The position numbers and the translations under genes are program-made. Shown piece after piece: positions 42,842-52,188 of a DNA stretch of 64,000 nucleotides. This stretch comes from VXYL01 sp965203685 (GTDB taxonomy: Bacteria > Pseudomonadota > Gammaproteobacteria > Pseudomonadales > Azotimanducaceae), in NCBI GenBank assembly GCA_965203685.1, contig OZ241908.1:62001-126000 (forward strand). The letters run 5' to 3'. The notes beneath the pieces are model-generated. The model was not told the DNA's origin, did no database searches, and saw nothing but the letters and a program-made list of their open reading frames with translations. How positions within the stretch are numbered: the stretch's first letter is position 1; each line of letters opens with the position of its first letter.

Positions 42842-43747
42842 TCATCCGACGTATACGTTCGTGTTGTGCCAATCGAGGAACTCGCGGGCCGGTCTGTCCG
42901 CGACTGCGTTGGGGAGGTAGGGCAACCGCTTGCCGTCTAGTAGGTAATAGGCCCGACCGTTCTCGAAATCCTCGCGCAGCTTCCTGCTCACCGTGAAACG
43001 AAAGCCGGAATCGACAGTCACGTAGCCCCGGTCAAAGAGCCGGTGTATGTCAGCCCTGAGCAGCAGCCCGTTCTCTGTGAGGTTTGGCCCTTGAGAGTTG
43101 TGTGCCTTGATGTGGGCGGCTTCGAGCGCCGGGAGGCTCCGCTCGCCGGTGACGGCGCAACGTCGATGATAGGCCTCCGTGACGAGCGTGCGAAATGTGC
43201 CTTGCCCAAGGCGTGCACGCGTTATGAACTCGCGGCCAAAACGCGGCGTTTTCAGCGTGTCGGCGAGATCTCCGGAGAGCCTCTCGACAACGGCTCGCCA
43301 CAGCTCGGCGCCGGATGCGGACTCGGTGTCGTAGGTGAAGCCGCGCTGCACATTGCGTGGCCAATCCTTGGGGACACTGATCCACTCATGCTCGTCTAGG
43401 AAAAAAGGAGAGGCGAGGATGTTGCATCCGATCTCGGTAGCCGCCCCGTGCTGAGCCTGGCCGCGGTACCGGCCGATCCGTGCCAACAACCCACTCAAGC
43501 TCAATGCGCCGTTCTTTTGTCCAAACGCGTCCCAAGCAAGGAAGGACGGCAGAGCGGTGAACCGAACAAAGACGCCGCCACCGACGACATAGTTACGTGG
43601 CGAATGGAGTTTGAACAGGAACGGCCATCCCGGTTTCATGTTTCGGGGCCGCTTTTCGCTAGGTTGCCAAAAATTCACTTCATCCGGCTGCAGTTGCCGT
43701 AGCGTGCTGAACCAGTCGCCGTCAGTGATGGCAACCCAATACTGCAT
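42842..43747 (-). CDS. HNH endonuclease with N-terminal PUA/EVE-like domain, possible modification-dependent nuclease
   Basis: A 301-residue protein. The N-terminal 100 residues (FWQPSEKRPRNMKPGWPFLF, SPRNYVVGGGVFVRF) look like a PUA/EVE-type fold that reads modified bases; this is a tentative reading. The C-terminal half carries an HNH nuclease core, ALEAAHIKAHNSQGPNLTENG then LLRADIHRLFDRGYV, near residues 209-247. This EVE-HNH layout occurs in type IV-like restriction enzymes. It ends six bases from the tRNA-Arg 3' end and is divergent from the next gene. The less GC-rich composition and tRNA position suggest transfer. Confidence 0.72.
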   Translation of the reverse strand: MQYWVAITDGDWFSTLRQLQPDEVNFWQPSEKRPRNMKPGWPFLFKLHSPRNYVVGGGVFVRFTALPSFLAWDAFGQKNGALSLSGLLARIGRYRGQAQHGAATEIGCNILASPFFLDEHEWISVPKDWPRNVQRGFTYDTESASGAELWRAVVERLSGDLADTLKTPRFGREFITRARLGQGTFRTLVTEAYHRRCAVTGERSLPALEAAHIKAHNSQGPNLTENGLLLRADIHRLFDRGYVTVDSGFRFTVSRKLREDFENGRAYYLLDGKRLPYLPNAVADRPAREFLDWHNTNVYVG

Positions 43748-43894
43748 GGGGGATCCCGTGAACGAATCGACAGACCGTACTACGCCAATTATGCGTTGAA
43801 CAGGCTGGAGGTTGGCCGAGCGTCCGCGTTCGCTTTGTGCCTAGGGTAGGACCGGGCGAGAATAGGCGACCCGTTTGACGCGCCCAAGCCCTCC

Positions 43895-45163
43895 ATGACC
43901 GATTCCCCTCTCCCCGTCGGTGACCCTGTCGCCCTCGGCTTCGATCCCGAACGCCTCGCCCGTATCGTCCCCGCGATGCAGGAGTTCGTCGACACCCGAC
44001 GCGTGCCGAATCTCGTCACCTTGGTTGCCCGGCGCGGCCAGGTGGTGCACCACCATGCGTGCGGCGTGCTCGATCTCGACGACGATGCGCCAGCGGGCCT
44101 CGATACGCTGTTCCGCATGTGGTCCAACACCAAGCCCATCGCCGGTGTTGCCACGATGGTTCTCTACGAGCGTGGCTTGCTGACCCCGGACGACCCCGTG
44201 TCCAAGTTCCTGCCCGAGTACGCCAACCAGCGGGTGCGTCTTGCGGAGCAGCCGATGATGACGGAGCCGGCCAAGCGCGGCATCACCATCCGCGACTGCC
44301 TCACCAACACCACCGGCCTCGTCAATCCCAGCACGATGCCGCACTTCTACCGCCAGCAGTACGGCGATGTACTGACCACGCTGGGCTGGAACGGGCGTGA
44401 CGCGAACATGCTCTCCATGCCGGACGGCGAGTCCCCGCCAACCAACCGCGAACGGGTGCGCGCCCAGGCGGAGTTGCCGCTGGCTGCACATCCCGGCGAG
44501 CAATTCGGCTACCACCTCGGCTACCGATTGCTGTCTGCCGTACTCGAGGAGGCGAGCGGCCAGCGCCTTGATGAACTGTTCCGGGAAGCGATCTTGGATC
44601 CGCTGGGCATGAACGACACCGGCTTCTACCTCAAGGACGGCGCCTTGGATCGCTTCGGTGCCAGCTACGTGCCGCGGGAGGTGGACGGTGAAATGCGCCT
44701 GGTGGCGGTGGACAAGGCTGCAACCAGCGAGAAGACGGTCGGCCCGAAGGCGGAGTTCGCCGCCGGCGGCGACATGGGCGGCGTTCTCTCGACGGCCGGC
44801 GACTACGCCCGCTTCGGCCAGATGCTCTTGAATGGCGGCCAGCTTGACGGCGTACGGATCCTGGGCCGCAAGACCGTCGATCTGATGATCGGCAACCACA
44901 CGGGCGACATGGTGATTCCCATGACCGGGCCGGGTTTCCACTGGGGCTTGGGTATCGCGATGTACCACGGTCGCGACCGGTTCCCGCTGATCCGTTCGGT
45001 CGGCACGTACGGCTGGGGTGGTGCGGCCGGGACGACCTACTTCGCTGACCCTTCGGAGGAACTGCTCGGCGTGTGCCTGACCCAGGTCATGTCGCACGGC
45101 ACCATGCCGGGCAACACCTACCAGGAGGACTTCCAGCGGTTGGTGTACCAGGCGCTGGTGTGA
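43895..45163 (+). CDS. serine hydrolase, beta-lactamase class C family
   Basis: A 422-residue protein with the SxxK nucleophile Ser77-Asn-Thr-Lys80 (MWSNTKPI) and Tyr206 in FGYHLGYRLL, the YxN-like position. GWGGAAGTTYF near the C-terminus matches the HxG/KTG-like strand of carboxylesterase VIII enzymes. No signal peptide is visible, so it is probably a cytoplasmic esterase rather than a beta-lactamase. Its stop overlaps the GTG of the secreted aldose epimerase, so the two are translationally coupled. Confidence 0.85.
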   Translation: MTDSPLPVGDPVALGFDPERLARIVPAMQEFVDTRRVPNLVTLVARRGQVVHHHACGVLDLDDDAPAGLDTLFRMWSNTKPIAGVATMVLYERGLLTPDDPVSKFLPEYANQRVRLAEQPMMTEPAKRGITIRDCLTNTTGLVNPSTMPHFYRQQYGDVLTTLGWNGRDANMLSMPDGESPPTNRERVRAQAELPLAAHPGEQFGYHLGYRLLSAVLEEASGQRLDELFREAILDPLGMNDTGFYLKDGALDRFGASYVPREVDGEMRLVAVDKAATSEKTVGPKAEFAAGGDMGGVLSTAGDYARFGQMLLNGGQLDGVRILGRKTVDLMIGNHTGDMVIPMTGPGFHWGLGIAMYHGRDRFPLIRSVGTYGWGGAAGTTYFADPSEELLGVCLTQVMSHGTMPGNTYQEDFQRLVYQALV

Positions 45164-46281
45164 ACGTGAGGCCCGCAATCTATGCGCTTGGTCTTGTCGC
45201 CGTGACGTGTGCGTGGTCGTCGGCGGCCGAAAGATCGCTCGAGGTGTCGGAGTTCGGCGTCGTCGAAGGCCGCCCGGTCAAGCTCTTCACGCTGACCAAC
45301 GCGGCCGGCGCGGAGGTCCGCATCACCGAGTACGGCGGCATCGTCGTCTCGATCCGCGTTCCGGATCGCGACGGCCGGCTGGGGCACGTGGCCCTCGGCT
45401 ACGACCGCCTCGAGGACTACGTGTCCGACAATCCGTTCTTCGGCACGATCACCGGGCGCTACGCCAACCGCATCGCCGGCGGTCGTTTCGAACTCGACGG
45501 CGAGACCTGGCAACTGGCGCAAAACGACGGCGACAACGCGCTGCACGGCGGCGTCAAGGGGTTCGACAAGGTGATCTGGGACGGCGTGGCGCTCGAGTCG
45601 GGCGACGGCGTGGCATTCACGTACGTGAGTCCCGACGGCGATGAAGGCTATCCAGGCGAGTTGACGACCACCGTGACCTACCGGTGGGCGGACGACAACG
45701 CCTTGCACATCGACTACGAGGCCCGTACGGACAAGCCCACGGTCGTCAACCTGACCAACCACAGCTACTTCAACCTCGCGGACGGTGGCGCGGGCACGGT
45801 GCTCGACCACCACCTGACGGTCAACGCGGCGCGCTACACCCCGGCGGACAGCGCATCGATCCCCACCGGCGAGATCGTGTCCGTGGCGGGCACGCCGTTC
45901 GACTTCCGGGAACCGCAGACCCTGGGCGCGCGGATTGCGGACGACCAACCGCAGCTAATTTCGAGCGGCGGTTACGACGTCAACTTCGTACTCGACGCGC
46001 CCGGCGAGGGCTTGGCGCTCGCGGCCGTCGCCTACGATCCAACGACCGGGCGTGCCATGGACGTGCTGACCGATCAACCGGGCGTGCAGCTCTACACGGG
46101 CAACCACTTCGATGGCCGCCATGTCGGCATCGACGGTGCGCGACACCAGCGCCACAGCGCCTTGTGCCTGGAGACCCAGCACTTCCCGGATTCACCGAAC
46201 CAACCCGCGTTTCCGTCCACGGTTCTGCGGCCGGGCGAGACGTACGCGACCACAACGGTTTACCGCTTCTACACGCGTTAG
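45160..46281 (+). CDS. secreted aldose 1-epimerase (galactose mutarotase family)
   Basis: A 373-residue GalM-fold protein with a signal peptide (VRPAIYALGLVAVTCAWSSAA). Family motifs are NRIAGGRFELDG, LHGGVKGFDKVIWDG, the catalytic His in TNHSYFNL, and the late Glu in CLETQHFPDSPNQP. It interconverts alpha and beta anomers of sugars; being exported it would act in the periplasm. Start GTG 45160 overlaps the upstream stop by four bases (GTGA); GTG 45166 is the alternative. Confidence 0.87.
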   Translation: MNVRPAIYALGLVAVTCAWSSAAERSLEVSEFGVVEGRPVKLFTLTNAAGAEVRITEYGGIVVSIRVPDRDGRLGHVALGYDRLEDYVSDNPFFGTITGRYANRIAGGRFELDGETWQLAQNDGDNALHGGVKGFDKVIWDGVALESGDGVAFTYVSPDGDEGYPGELTTTVTYRWADDNALHIDYEARTDKPTVVNLTNHSYFNLADGGAGTVLDHHLTVNAARYTPADSASIPTGEIVSVAGTPFDFREPQTLGARIADDQPQLISSGGYDVNFVLDAPGEGLALAAVAYDPTTGRAMDVLTDQPGVQLYTGNHFDGRHVGIDGARHQRHSALCLETQHFPDSPNQPAFPSTVLRPGETYATTTVYRFYTR

Positions 46282-46359
46282 ACCGGGACAGATGGCGCCT
46301 GGGCGGTGCGCGGACGTCCTCGTCCGCATTCGTATCTGATACAGACCCAAGCGACGGAC

Positions 46360-47361
46360 TCAGAGCTTCATCGTCGGGACGTCACCGGAGGGCCTCAACG
46401 CGCCCATCCGTTCCTCTTCGGGCACCGCGAACGCGCGGGCCGGGCTGCCAACGCGCCCGTAGGCGTTCCACAGCCCGAAACCGAGTCGCCGCAGCAGTTC
46501 CGGCGAGCACTGCTCGTAGACCTCCGGCAGGATGCCGAGCGTGTAGTTCTCCTGGGTCCGGAACTGCGGGCCGCAGAAGGTGGCGAGCAACCCGAGGCGC
46601 ACGCGGTCACTGGTGTTGGCGCCGGTGCCGTGCCACGTGCGGCCTTCGAAAATCACGGCGGTTCCGGCCGGGCCTTCCGCGGCAATCGGTTGCAGATCCA
46701 GCGTGTCGGTGGGTTGCCGACCGGTGCGGTGGCTTCCCGGCACCAGCCGCGTACCGCCGTTGTCGGCGGTGAAGTCGTTCAGCATGTAGAGGACGTTGCA
46801 GGCCGCGGGCGGCGGAATCTGCACCACTTCCGCGTCGTCGTTGTCGCGGTCGAAGTCGAGGCGCGTGATGTTTCCGGCCCGTACGGGCTTGTCGTCCGGA
46901 CGGGACGGCGCCGGCATCCACCATTGGTCCGTGTGCAGTTTCATCTCGGCCCCGCCTGGCTTGGCGATGTTGGCGGACAAGGTCGAGAGCTGGAACTCGC
47001 GACCGAGGATGTGCGCGACCACCTCGGAAGTGCCGGCGTGCATCGCCACTTGGCGGAACTCCTCGCCCTTGTTGATGAGCATCCACAGGCGCTGGTTGAT
47101 GCCGCCGTTGGCAGCCCGGAACGCGCCGTTTGGCTGGTCGGTGAAATTCCTCGGCATGGGTTGGGCGGCACCGCCGTCTTCGAAGGCGAGGCCCAACTCC
47201 AGTTCCGCTTGCGCTTGCTCGACCAACCGGTCTCGCACCGCGTATAGGAAGTCGCCCTCGAGGGCGCGCTCGTAGACGCAATAGCCGAACTCGTCGACGT
47301 CGCGCTTGAGTTGCTCGATGTCCCGTGTTGCCTGCGGCGACCGCTCGTTGACGCCTCGCAC
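46360..47361 (-). CDS. phytanoyl-CoA dioxygenase (PhyH) family protein
   Basis: A 333-residue Fe(II)/2-oxoglutarate dioxygenase-like protein. The HxD is His143-Thr-Asp145 (KLHTDQWW), and the distal His244 (TWHGTGANTS) with Arg253 nearby fits the second metal ligand and 2-oxoglutarate anchor. It shows little similarity to the first PhyH protein beyond these residues, so it likely acts on a different compound. It is convergent with the epimerase and divergent from a small membrane protein. Confidence 0.83.
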   Translation of the reverse strand: MRGVNERSPQATRDIEQLKRDVDEFGYCVYERALEGDFLYAVRDRLVEQAQAELELGLAFEDGGAAQPMPRNFTDQPNGAFRAANGGINQRLWMLINKGEEFRQVAMHAGTSEVVAHILGREFQLSTLSANIAKPGGAEMKLHTDQWWMPAPSRPDDKPVRAGNITRLDFDRDNDDAEVVQIPPPAACNVLYMLNDFTADNGGTRLVPGSHRTGRQPTDTLDLQPIAAEGPAGTAVIFEGRTWHGTGANTSDRVRLGLLATFCGPQFRTQENYTLGILPEVYEQCSPELLRRLGFGLWNAYGRVGSPARAFAVPEEERMGALRPSGDVPTMKL

Positions 47362-47433
47362 GGCGTTCCTCCAGTTCGACCAACGGCCAAGAGTGTACGC
47401 TCAACGGATCTCGAATCATGCGGAGAAGGCAAT

Positions 47434-47709
47434 ATGACCGTAGTTAAGAGGATTGGCGTGCTATCGGTGGCAAAGATCACGGGCGTGATCGGCGCCATCG
47501 CGGGGCTGGTCGTGGGCATTCCGGTCGCAACCGTTGCCTACTTCACGGGACCGGCGTGGGGATTGGGGGTCGCCGGGTGGCTGGGTTTGGCCGTGTTGCC
47601 CCTGCTATACGGAGCGTTGGGCTTTGTCGGCGGCGCACTCTACGCATGGCTCTACAACGTCGTCTCCGGCTGGATCGGCGGTATCGAGGTCGACCTCAGC
47701 CCCGTGTAG
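47434..47709 (+). CDS. small membrane protein, DUF3566-like
   Basis: A 91-residue protein with two strong transmembrane segments (GVIGAIAGLVVGIPVATVAYF and a Leu/Gly-rich stretch around residues 46-70), then an amphipathic end (YNVVSGWIGGIEVDLSPV). The start and Gly-rich pattern recall DUF3566 membrane proteins. ATG 47434 follows GGAGAAGG; the open frame upstream is not coding-like. It lies 57 bases before the deacylase gene. Confidence 0.7.
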   Translation: MTVVKRIGVLSVAKITGVIGAIAGLVVGIPVATVAYFTGPAWGLGVAGWLGLAVLPLLYGALGFVGGALYAWLYNVVSGWIGGIEVDLSPV

Positions 47710-47766
47710 CGACTTCCCCCGGACGGCGTATGATTGGCCCTTGAGCAAACGGGAGGGAGACACCTA

Positions 47767-49467
47767 ATGCCACACGATCTCGTAATCCGCGGCGGCAACG
47801 TCGTCGACGGCACCGGCGCCGAACCATTCACCGGCGATGTCGCCGTGGACGGCGCAAACATCTCCAAGGTCGGCAAAGTCGACGACCGGGGCGACCGGGA
47901 AATCGACGCCGAGGGCCACGCGGTCACGCCGGGCTTCGTCGATCTGCATACCCACTTCGATGCCCAGGCGGGTTGGGATCCGCTGTTGACGCCGGTGTCC
48001 TGGCACGGCGTCACGACCGCACTCTTCGGCAACTGCGGCGTCACGTTCGCACCGTGCAAGCCCGCCGACCGGGAGTTCCTCGCCGGCATGATGGAAACGG
48101 TGGAGGACATTCCGAAGGACGCGATACTCGGCGGCCTGCCGTGGGACTGGGAGTCCTACGGCCAGTACCTCGACTCCATCGAAAAGCTCAACCCCGCGAT
48201 CAACATCACGGGGCTGGTGGGCCACTGCGCGTCCCGCTTCTACGTGATGGGCGAGCGCGCTATCACCGACGATGCGACGGAGGACGAGATCCGCCAGATC
48301 GCATCCTTGGTCGGCCAGTCGGTGAAGGAAGGCGCGATCGGCTTTTCGACCAACCGGTTGCCGGGCCACGTGCTGCCGGACGGGCGGTCGATTCCGGGGA
48401 CGTTTGCTAAAGCAGAAGAGCTTGTGGCGATCTCCGAGCAAGTCGGCAAACACGGCGGCATCCTGCAGAGCGTCCTGAACTACAGCAAGCTCGACGACGA
48501 GATGGCCATCCTGACCAAGCAAGGCCGGGCGGGCCAGACGCGGATGCTGTTCAGCGCGCCGTACAACCCGGGCACGGACGGCCATGGCACCGGCTACGAC
48601 GGCGCCATCGCGGCCATGAAAGCCGAAGGGATCGATATCAGCGGTCTCACCCTGCCCCGCAGCGGCGGCTTCCTGTCCGGGTTGAAGACCGACATCCTGT
48701 TCGCGCCGGGTGCCGCGCTGCGTCCGCGGGAGACCACGGCGTGGGGCGGCCTAGTGAAGCTCGACTTCGAGGCCCGCTTAGCAGCGATCCGGGATGCGGA
48801 CACGCGCGCCAAGCTCATCGAGGAGGCGAAGGCCGACCCGTCGATCGAAGAGCGCGCGGCCAACTACTTCTGGCTCGGCGACGAGGACCATCCGCAATAC
48901 GTCAAGCCGGCGGAGCAGAGCCTGAAGAGCCTCGCCAAGGCAGCGGGCAAGCACCCGGTGGAGATCTGGCTCGACAAGATGCTGGAAACCGACGGCCAGG
49001 CGATGTTCCACGTGCGCTTCTTCAACACCGACTTGGAGAGGCTGCCGGCCTTCCTGAAGGAAGACTGGATCCTGCCGGGCATCGGCGATGCGGGCGCACA
49101 CGTCAGCCAGATCATGGACTCGGGCTGGACGTCGTTCCTGCTCTCGCACTGGGTGCGCGAGAAGGGCGAGTTCAGCATCCAGGAAGCCGTGCGGCGCATG
49201 ACCAGCGCGTCGGCCCGGGTGCTGGGCTTCGCGGATCGGGGCACGCTGTCCGAGGGCATGAAGGCGGACATCAACGTCATCGACATGTCCCGCGTCCGGG
49301 AACGCCAGCCGAAACTGGTGCACGACTTCCCGGGCGGCGCGCCGCGGCTGATCCAGAAGGCCGTGGGCTACAAGGCGACGGTGTGTAATGGGACGGTGAT
49401 TCTTGCCGACGACCAGCACACGGGCGACAGGGCCGGGCGCGTACTGCGCAACCCTGCAACGCCTTAA
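47767..49467 (+). CDS. N-acyl-D-amino-acid deacylase family amidohydrolase
   Basis: A 566-residue urease-superfamily amidohydrolase, paralogous in layout to 31519-33255. It has DLVIRGGNVVDGTGAEPF, VDLHTHFDAQAGWDP with the metal HxH, TALFGNCGVTFAPC, and the late GIGDAGAHVSQIMDSG with the catalytic Asp. ATG 47767 follows GGGAGGGAGACACC. Two divergent paralogues in 64 kb suggest two N-acyl or cyclic-amide substrates. It is followed by the double GFA gene. Confidence 0.86.
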   Translation: MPHDLVIRGGNVVDGTGAEPFTGDVAVDGANISKVGKVDDRGDREIDAEGHAVTPGFVDLHTHFDAQAGWDPLLTPVSWHGVTTALFGNCGVTFAPCKPADREFLAGMMETVEDIPKDAILGGLPWDWESYGQYLDSIEKLNPAINITGLVGHCASRFYVMGERAITDDATEDEIRQIASLVGQSVKEGAIGFSTNRLPGHVLPDGRSIPGTFAKAEELVAISEQVGKHGGILQSVLNYSKLDDEMAILTKQGRAGQTRMLFSAPYNPGTDGHGTGYDGAIAAMKAEGIDISGLTLPRSGGFLSGLKTDILFAPGAALRPRETTAWGGLVKLDFEARLAAIRDADTRAKLIEEAKADPSIEERAANYFWLGDEDHPQYVKPAEQSLKSLAKAAGKHPVEIWLDKMLETDGQAMFHVRFFNTDLERLPAFLKEDWILPGIGDAGAHVSQIMDSGWTSFLLSHWVREKGEFSIQEAVRRMTSASARVLGFADRGTLSEGMKADINVIDMSRVRERQPKLVHDFPGGAPRLIQKAVGYKATVCNGTVILADDQHTGDRAGRVLRNPATP

Positions 49468-49531
49468 GCCTTAAGGGCCGGGCGCGCGCTTCCTCAAGCG
49501 TCGCGTCCGGCACGCCGACCCGGGCGGAGCC

Positions 49532-50383
49532 ATGTACTCGGGAAGCTGCCTTTGCGGTGACATTGCCTTCGTCGTAGACGGTCCCATCGAGCACGTCGAC
49601 CAGTGCCACTGCTCGATGTGCCGCAAGGCCCACGGCGCGGCGTTCGCGACGTACGGAGGTTCGGCACCGGAGGACTTCCGGATGCTGCGTGGCGAAACCC
49701 TGGTTCGGCGTTACCGTTCCTCACCGGTCGGTACGCGACTGTTCTGCCCGCGTTGCGGTTCCGTTGTGCCAATGAAGATCGCGGACAAGCCCGTGGCCAT
49801 CGCATTGGGCAACGTCGCACAGAGTCCGGCGGCACGGCCCAAATCGCACTTCTTCGTGGGCTCCAAGGCACCGTGGCACGATATCGCCGACGAACTGCCG
49901 CGGTTCGACGAGTATCCCGCTTCTTTCGGCTTCGATGCTTCCGTGACCCGGCAACCGGAGCGAGGTGCGCCTAACCCGGGAGCCTCGGGCGGCAGTTGCC
50001 TGTGCGGAGCGGTCGCTTTCGAGTTCGAGGGCAGGCCGATTGAGATGGTGAACTGCCACTGCCGGTCATGCCGCCGCGCCATGAGCGCGGGATTCGCCAC
50101 CTTCGTCACGGTCGAGGCCGAAGCCTTCCGCTGGCTCGCGGGCGAATCGAACGTCGTCCGCTATTCGGGGACCGGGTCGCCACACGCCAAGTCGGCGTTT
50201 TGTGGCATCTGCGGCTCGCCGATGCCGCGGGCCGCGCCGTCAGGGCGGGTTGACATACCTGCGGGCAGCTTGGACGACGATCCGGGCGTCCGTCCGGGAG
50301 CAAACCTCCACGTCGCGGAAAAGGCGGACTGGGTTGCCCTGAACCCCGACCTCCCTGCATTCGCCACTGTCCCCGCCGAGTGA
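49532..50383 (+). CDS. fused double GFA (CENP-V/DUF636) domain protein
   Basis: A 283-residue protein with two GFA zinc-binding domains in tandem. The first (residues 1-130) has SGSCLCGDIAF, DQCHCSMCRKAHGAAF and FCPRCGSVVP. The second (about 150-283) has GGSCLCGAVAFEF, NCHCRSCRRAMSAGF and FCGICGSPMP. Single-domain GFA proteins of about 130-150 residues are common; members bind zinc and some act on glutathione-formaldehyde adducts. The fusion may mimic a dimer. Its TGA is followed at once by the ATG of the next gene. Confidence 0.87.
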   Translation: MYSGSCLCGDIAFVVDGPIEHVDQCHCSMCRKAHGAAFATYGGSAPEDFRMLRGETLVRRYRSSPVGTRLFCPRCGSVVPMKIADKPVAIALGNVAQSPAARPKSHFFVGSKAPWHDIADELPRFDEYPASFGFDASVTRQPERGAPNPGASGGSCLCGAVAFEFEGRPIEMVNCHCRSCRRAMSAGFATFVTVEAEAFRWLAGESNVVRYSGTGSPHAKSAFCGICGSPMPRAAPSGRVDIPAGSLDDDPGVRPGANLHVAEKADWVALNPDLPAFATVPAE

Positions 50384-51361
50384 ATGAGCGTTTGCGGTAT
50401 TGTTGGGTCTTCGCTTTTCGCCGCAAGGCGTGGACAAGGATCGAAGGTGGCAGCTCGCTGCGTCGGCTCCGGCTTGATCTTCGTGACTTCCCTCCTGGTA
50501 TCCGTTGTTGGGCTGGCAGACGGACGCAAAGAGGGCAGCCCGACCGATCTCGAGTGGCTGCGCGGCGAAGTGGGCGATGGCGCGCTGGTTCACCATGCGG
50601 ACGGGCGCATCTACCTCACCGAACTGCTCACCGGCGAGACCGTCCATGTCGGCAACGGCAACCAGCCCGAGTTTTCGCCGGACGGTGCCAAGTTCGCATG
50701 GATCGACGGAGCCACGGCCAAGGGTCGCCTGCGCAAAGGCGACTCGACCATTCACGTGATCGCCGAAGGCGTCCGGCGCGAGGGCGGCGTGCATTGGTTG
50801 TCCAACAGCGAGGTGGCCGTCGTGCTCCGCCGAGACTCAAGCAGGAAGTGGTTTCGAGTTTCCCTCACCGGCAGCTTGGCCGAGATTCCGGAGTTGACCG
50901 CCTTGGGAACGTGCGGCTACGAATGCGATGTCCGCCAGGCGGAGGACGGTGTCTGGTCGTACGTCGCCGACGAAGCGTGGCGAACTTCGGACGGACGGCG
51001 CGGTCGGGTCGCCGGGACGTGTTCGGTCAGCCTGTCGCCGGACGGTCGTTCTGTCACCTCGCTGCACGACGACCATCGGACGGCTGCAATCCAGGCCATC
51101 CGTCCCGGCGGCGTGGCGCGCACGCTCCACTGGCGCTACGAGGGCGGCTTCGACAACCACCGCTGGGCGAGTGGATCGGCGGACTACATCGTCGTGGTTG
51201 ACGAAGCCGACCAGGAATCCAAGGACGTCACCTACCCGGTGGTGATGAGCGCCGACGGGACACGCAGCACGCGCGTCGGCAACAAGGGGTTCGCGCGGAA
51301 TGGCGTCTACGGCGACTTCGTAGTCGGAGACGGGGTTGGCACAGGCTGGCTCGCGGACTGA
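50384..51361 (+). CDS. secreted beta-propeller-like protein of unknown function
   Basis: A 325-residue exported protein with a hydrophobic signal region at residues 32-45 (LIFVTSLLVSVVGLADG) after a positively charged leader. The mature part has repeat-like strands with TolB/PD40-type features (PEFSPDGAKFAWIDG, SVSLSPDGRSVTSLHDD), suggesting a beta-propeller. A tandem, damaged copy follows directly. The function is not known. ATG 50384 directly follows the GFA stop. Confidence 0.7.
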   Translation: MSVCGIVGSSLFAARRGQGSKVAARCVGSGLIFVTSLLVSVVGLADGRKEGSPTDLEWLRGEVGDGALVHHADGRIYLTELLTGETVHVGNGNQPEFSPDGAKFAWIDGATAKGRLRKGDSTIHVIAEGVRREGGVHWLSNSEVAVVLRRDSSRKWFRVSLTGSLAEIPELTALGTCGYECDVRQAEDGVWSYVADEAWRTSDGRRGRVAGTCSVSLSPDGRSVTSLHDDHRTAAIQAIRPGGVARTLHWRYEGGFDNHRWASGSADYIVVVDEADQESKDVTYPVVMSADGTRSTRVGNKGFARNGVYGDFVVGDGVGTGWLAD

Positions 51362-51377
51362 CCGGGAGATATGTTCG

Positions 51378-52177
51378 ATGTTGGCCATTGACACGCGGGC
51401 TCGCGGAAGCGCGATGGCGATTTGCGCATTGGTCGCGACCTTGGCGCTGGCGGACGCGGAGACCAAGGGCAGTCCGACCGATCTCGAGTGGCTGCGTGAC
51501 GAGGTCGGCGACGGCGCGCTAATCCACCACTCGGACGGGCGCATCTACCTGACGGAACTCGCGACGGCGGAGAGCGTACTGGTCGGAAACGGCAATCAGC
51601 CGGAGTCCATTGGCTATCGAACACGGAAGTCGCCGTCGTATTGCGCGGGGAGGACGGCAAGCGTTGGTTTCGCGTGTCCCTGGCCGGGGCGTCCACCGAG
51701 ATCCCGGAGTTGACAGCACTTGGCACCGGCGGGCCAGAGTGCGACGTCCGCCAAGCGGCGGATGGGATCTGGTCCTACGTCGACGATGAGACTTGGCGCA
51801 CGTCCGACGGTCACCGGGGCCGCGTGGCTGGAACGTGTTCGGTCAGCCTGTCGCCGGATGGTAAGTCGGTGACCTCCCTGCACCGCGGCCACCAGGTCCT
51901 GTCGATCGAAGCGATCCGGCCGGGCGGCGTGGCGCGCAAGGTACATTGGCGCTACGCCGGTGGCTTCGACAACCACCGCTGGGCTTCGCACAATCCTGAT
52001 TACATGGTCGTGGTCGACGAGGTCGACGAAGAATCCGAGGGCGTGACCTATCCCGTGGTCATGCGCGCCGACGGCAGCCGGGGCGCGCGGTTGGGGAACA
52101 AGGGTCTGGCACGGCACATGGTCTACGGCGACTTTGCCGTGGGGGACGGCGTTGGCGAGGGTTGGCTCGCACCCTGA
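51378..52177 (+). pseudogene. deletion-damaged tandem copy of the upstream secreted beta-propeller-like gene
   Basis: This copies the upstream gene: both read SPTDLEWLR, the same GDGALxHHxDGRIYLTEL pattern, GNGNQPE, WFRVSL, IPELTALG, RGRVAGTCSVSLSPDG, GGFDNHRWAS and end in VGDGVGxGWLA. In the second copy, 120 bases found in the first (50672-50791) are replaced by two bases (51606-51607). The net 118-base loss shifts the frame, so the two halves are read in different frames (stop at 51713; second part resumes by 51641). The rest is close to the intact copy, so the damage looks recent. Confidence 0.8.
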
Positions 52178-52188
52178 CGGGGCCGTAG

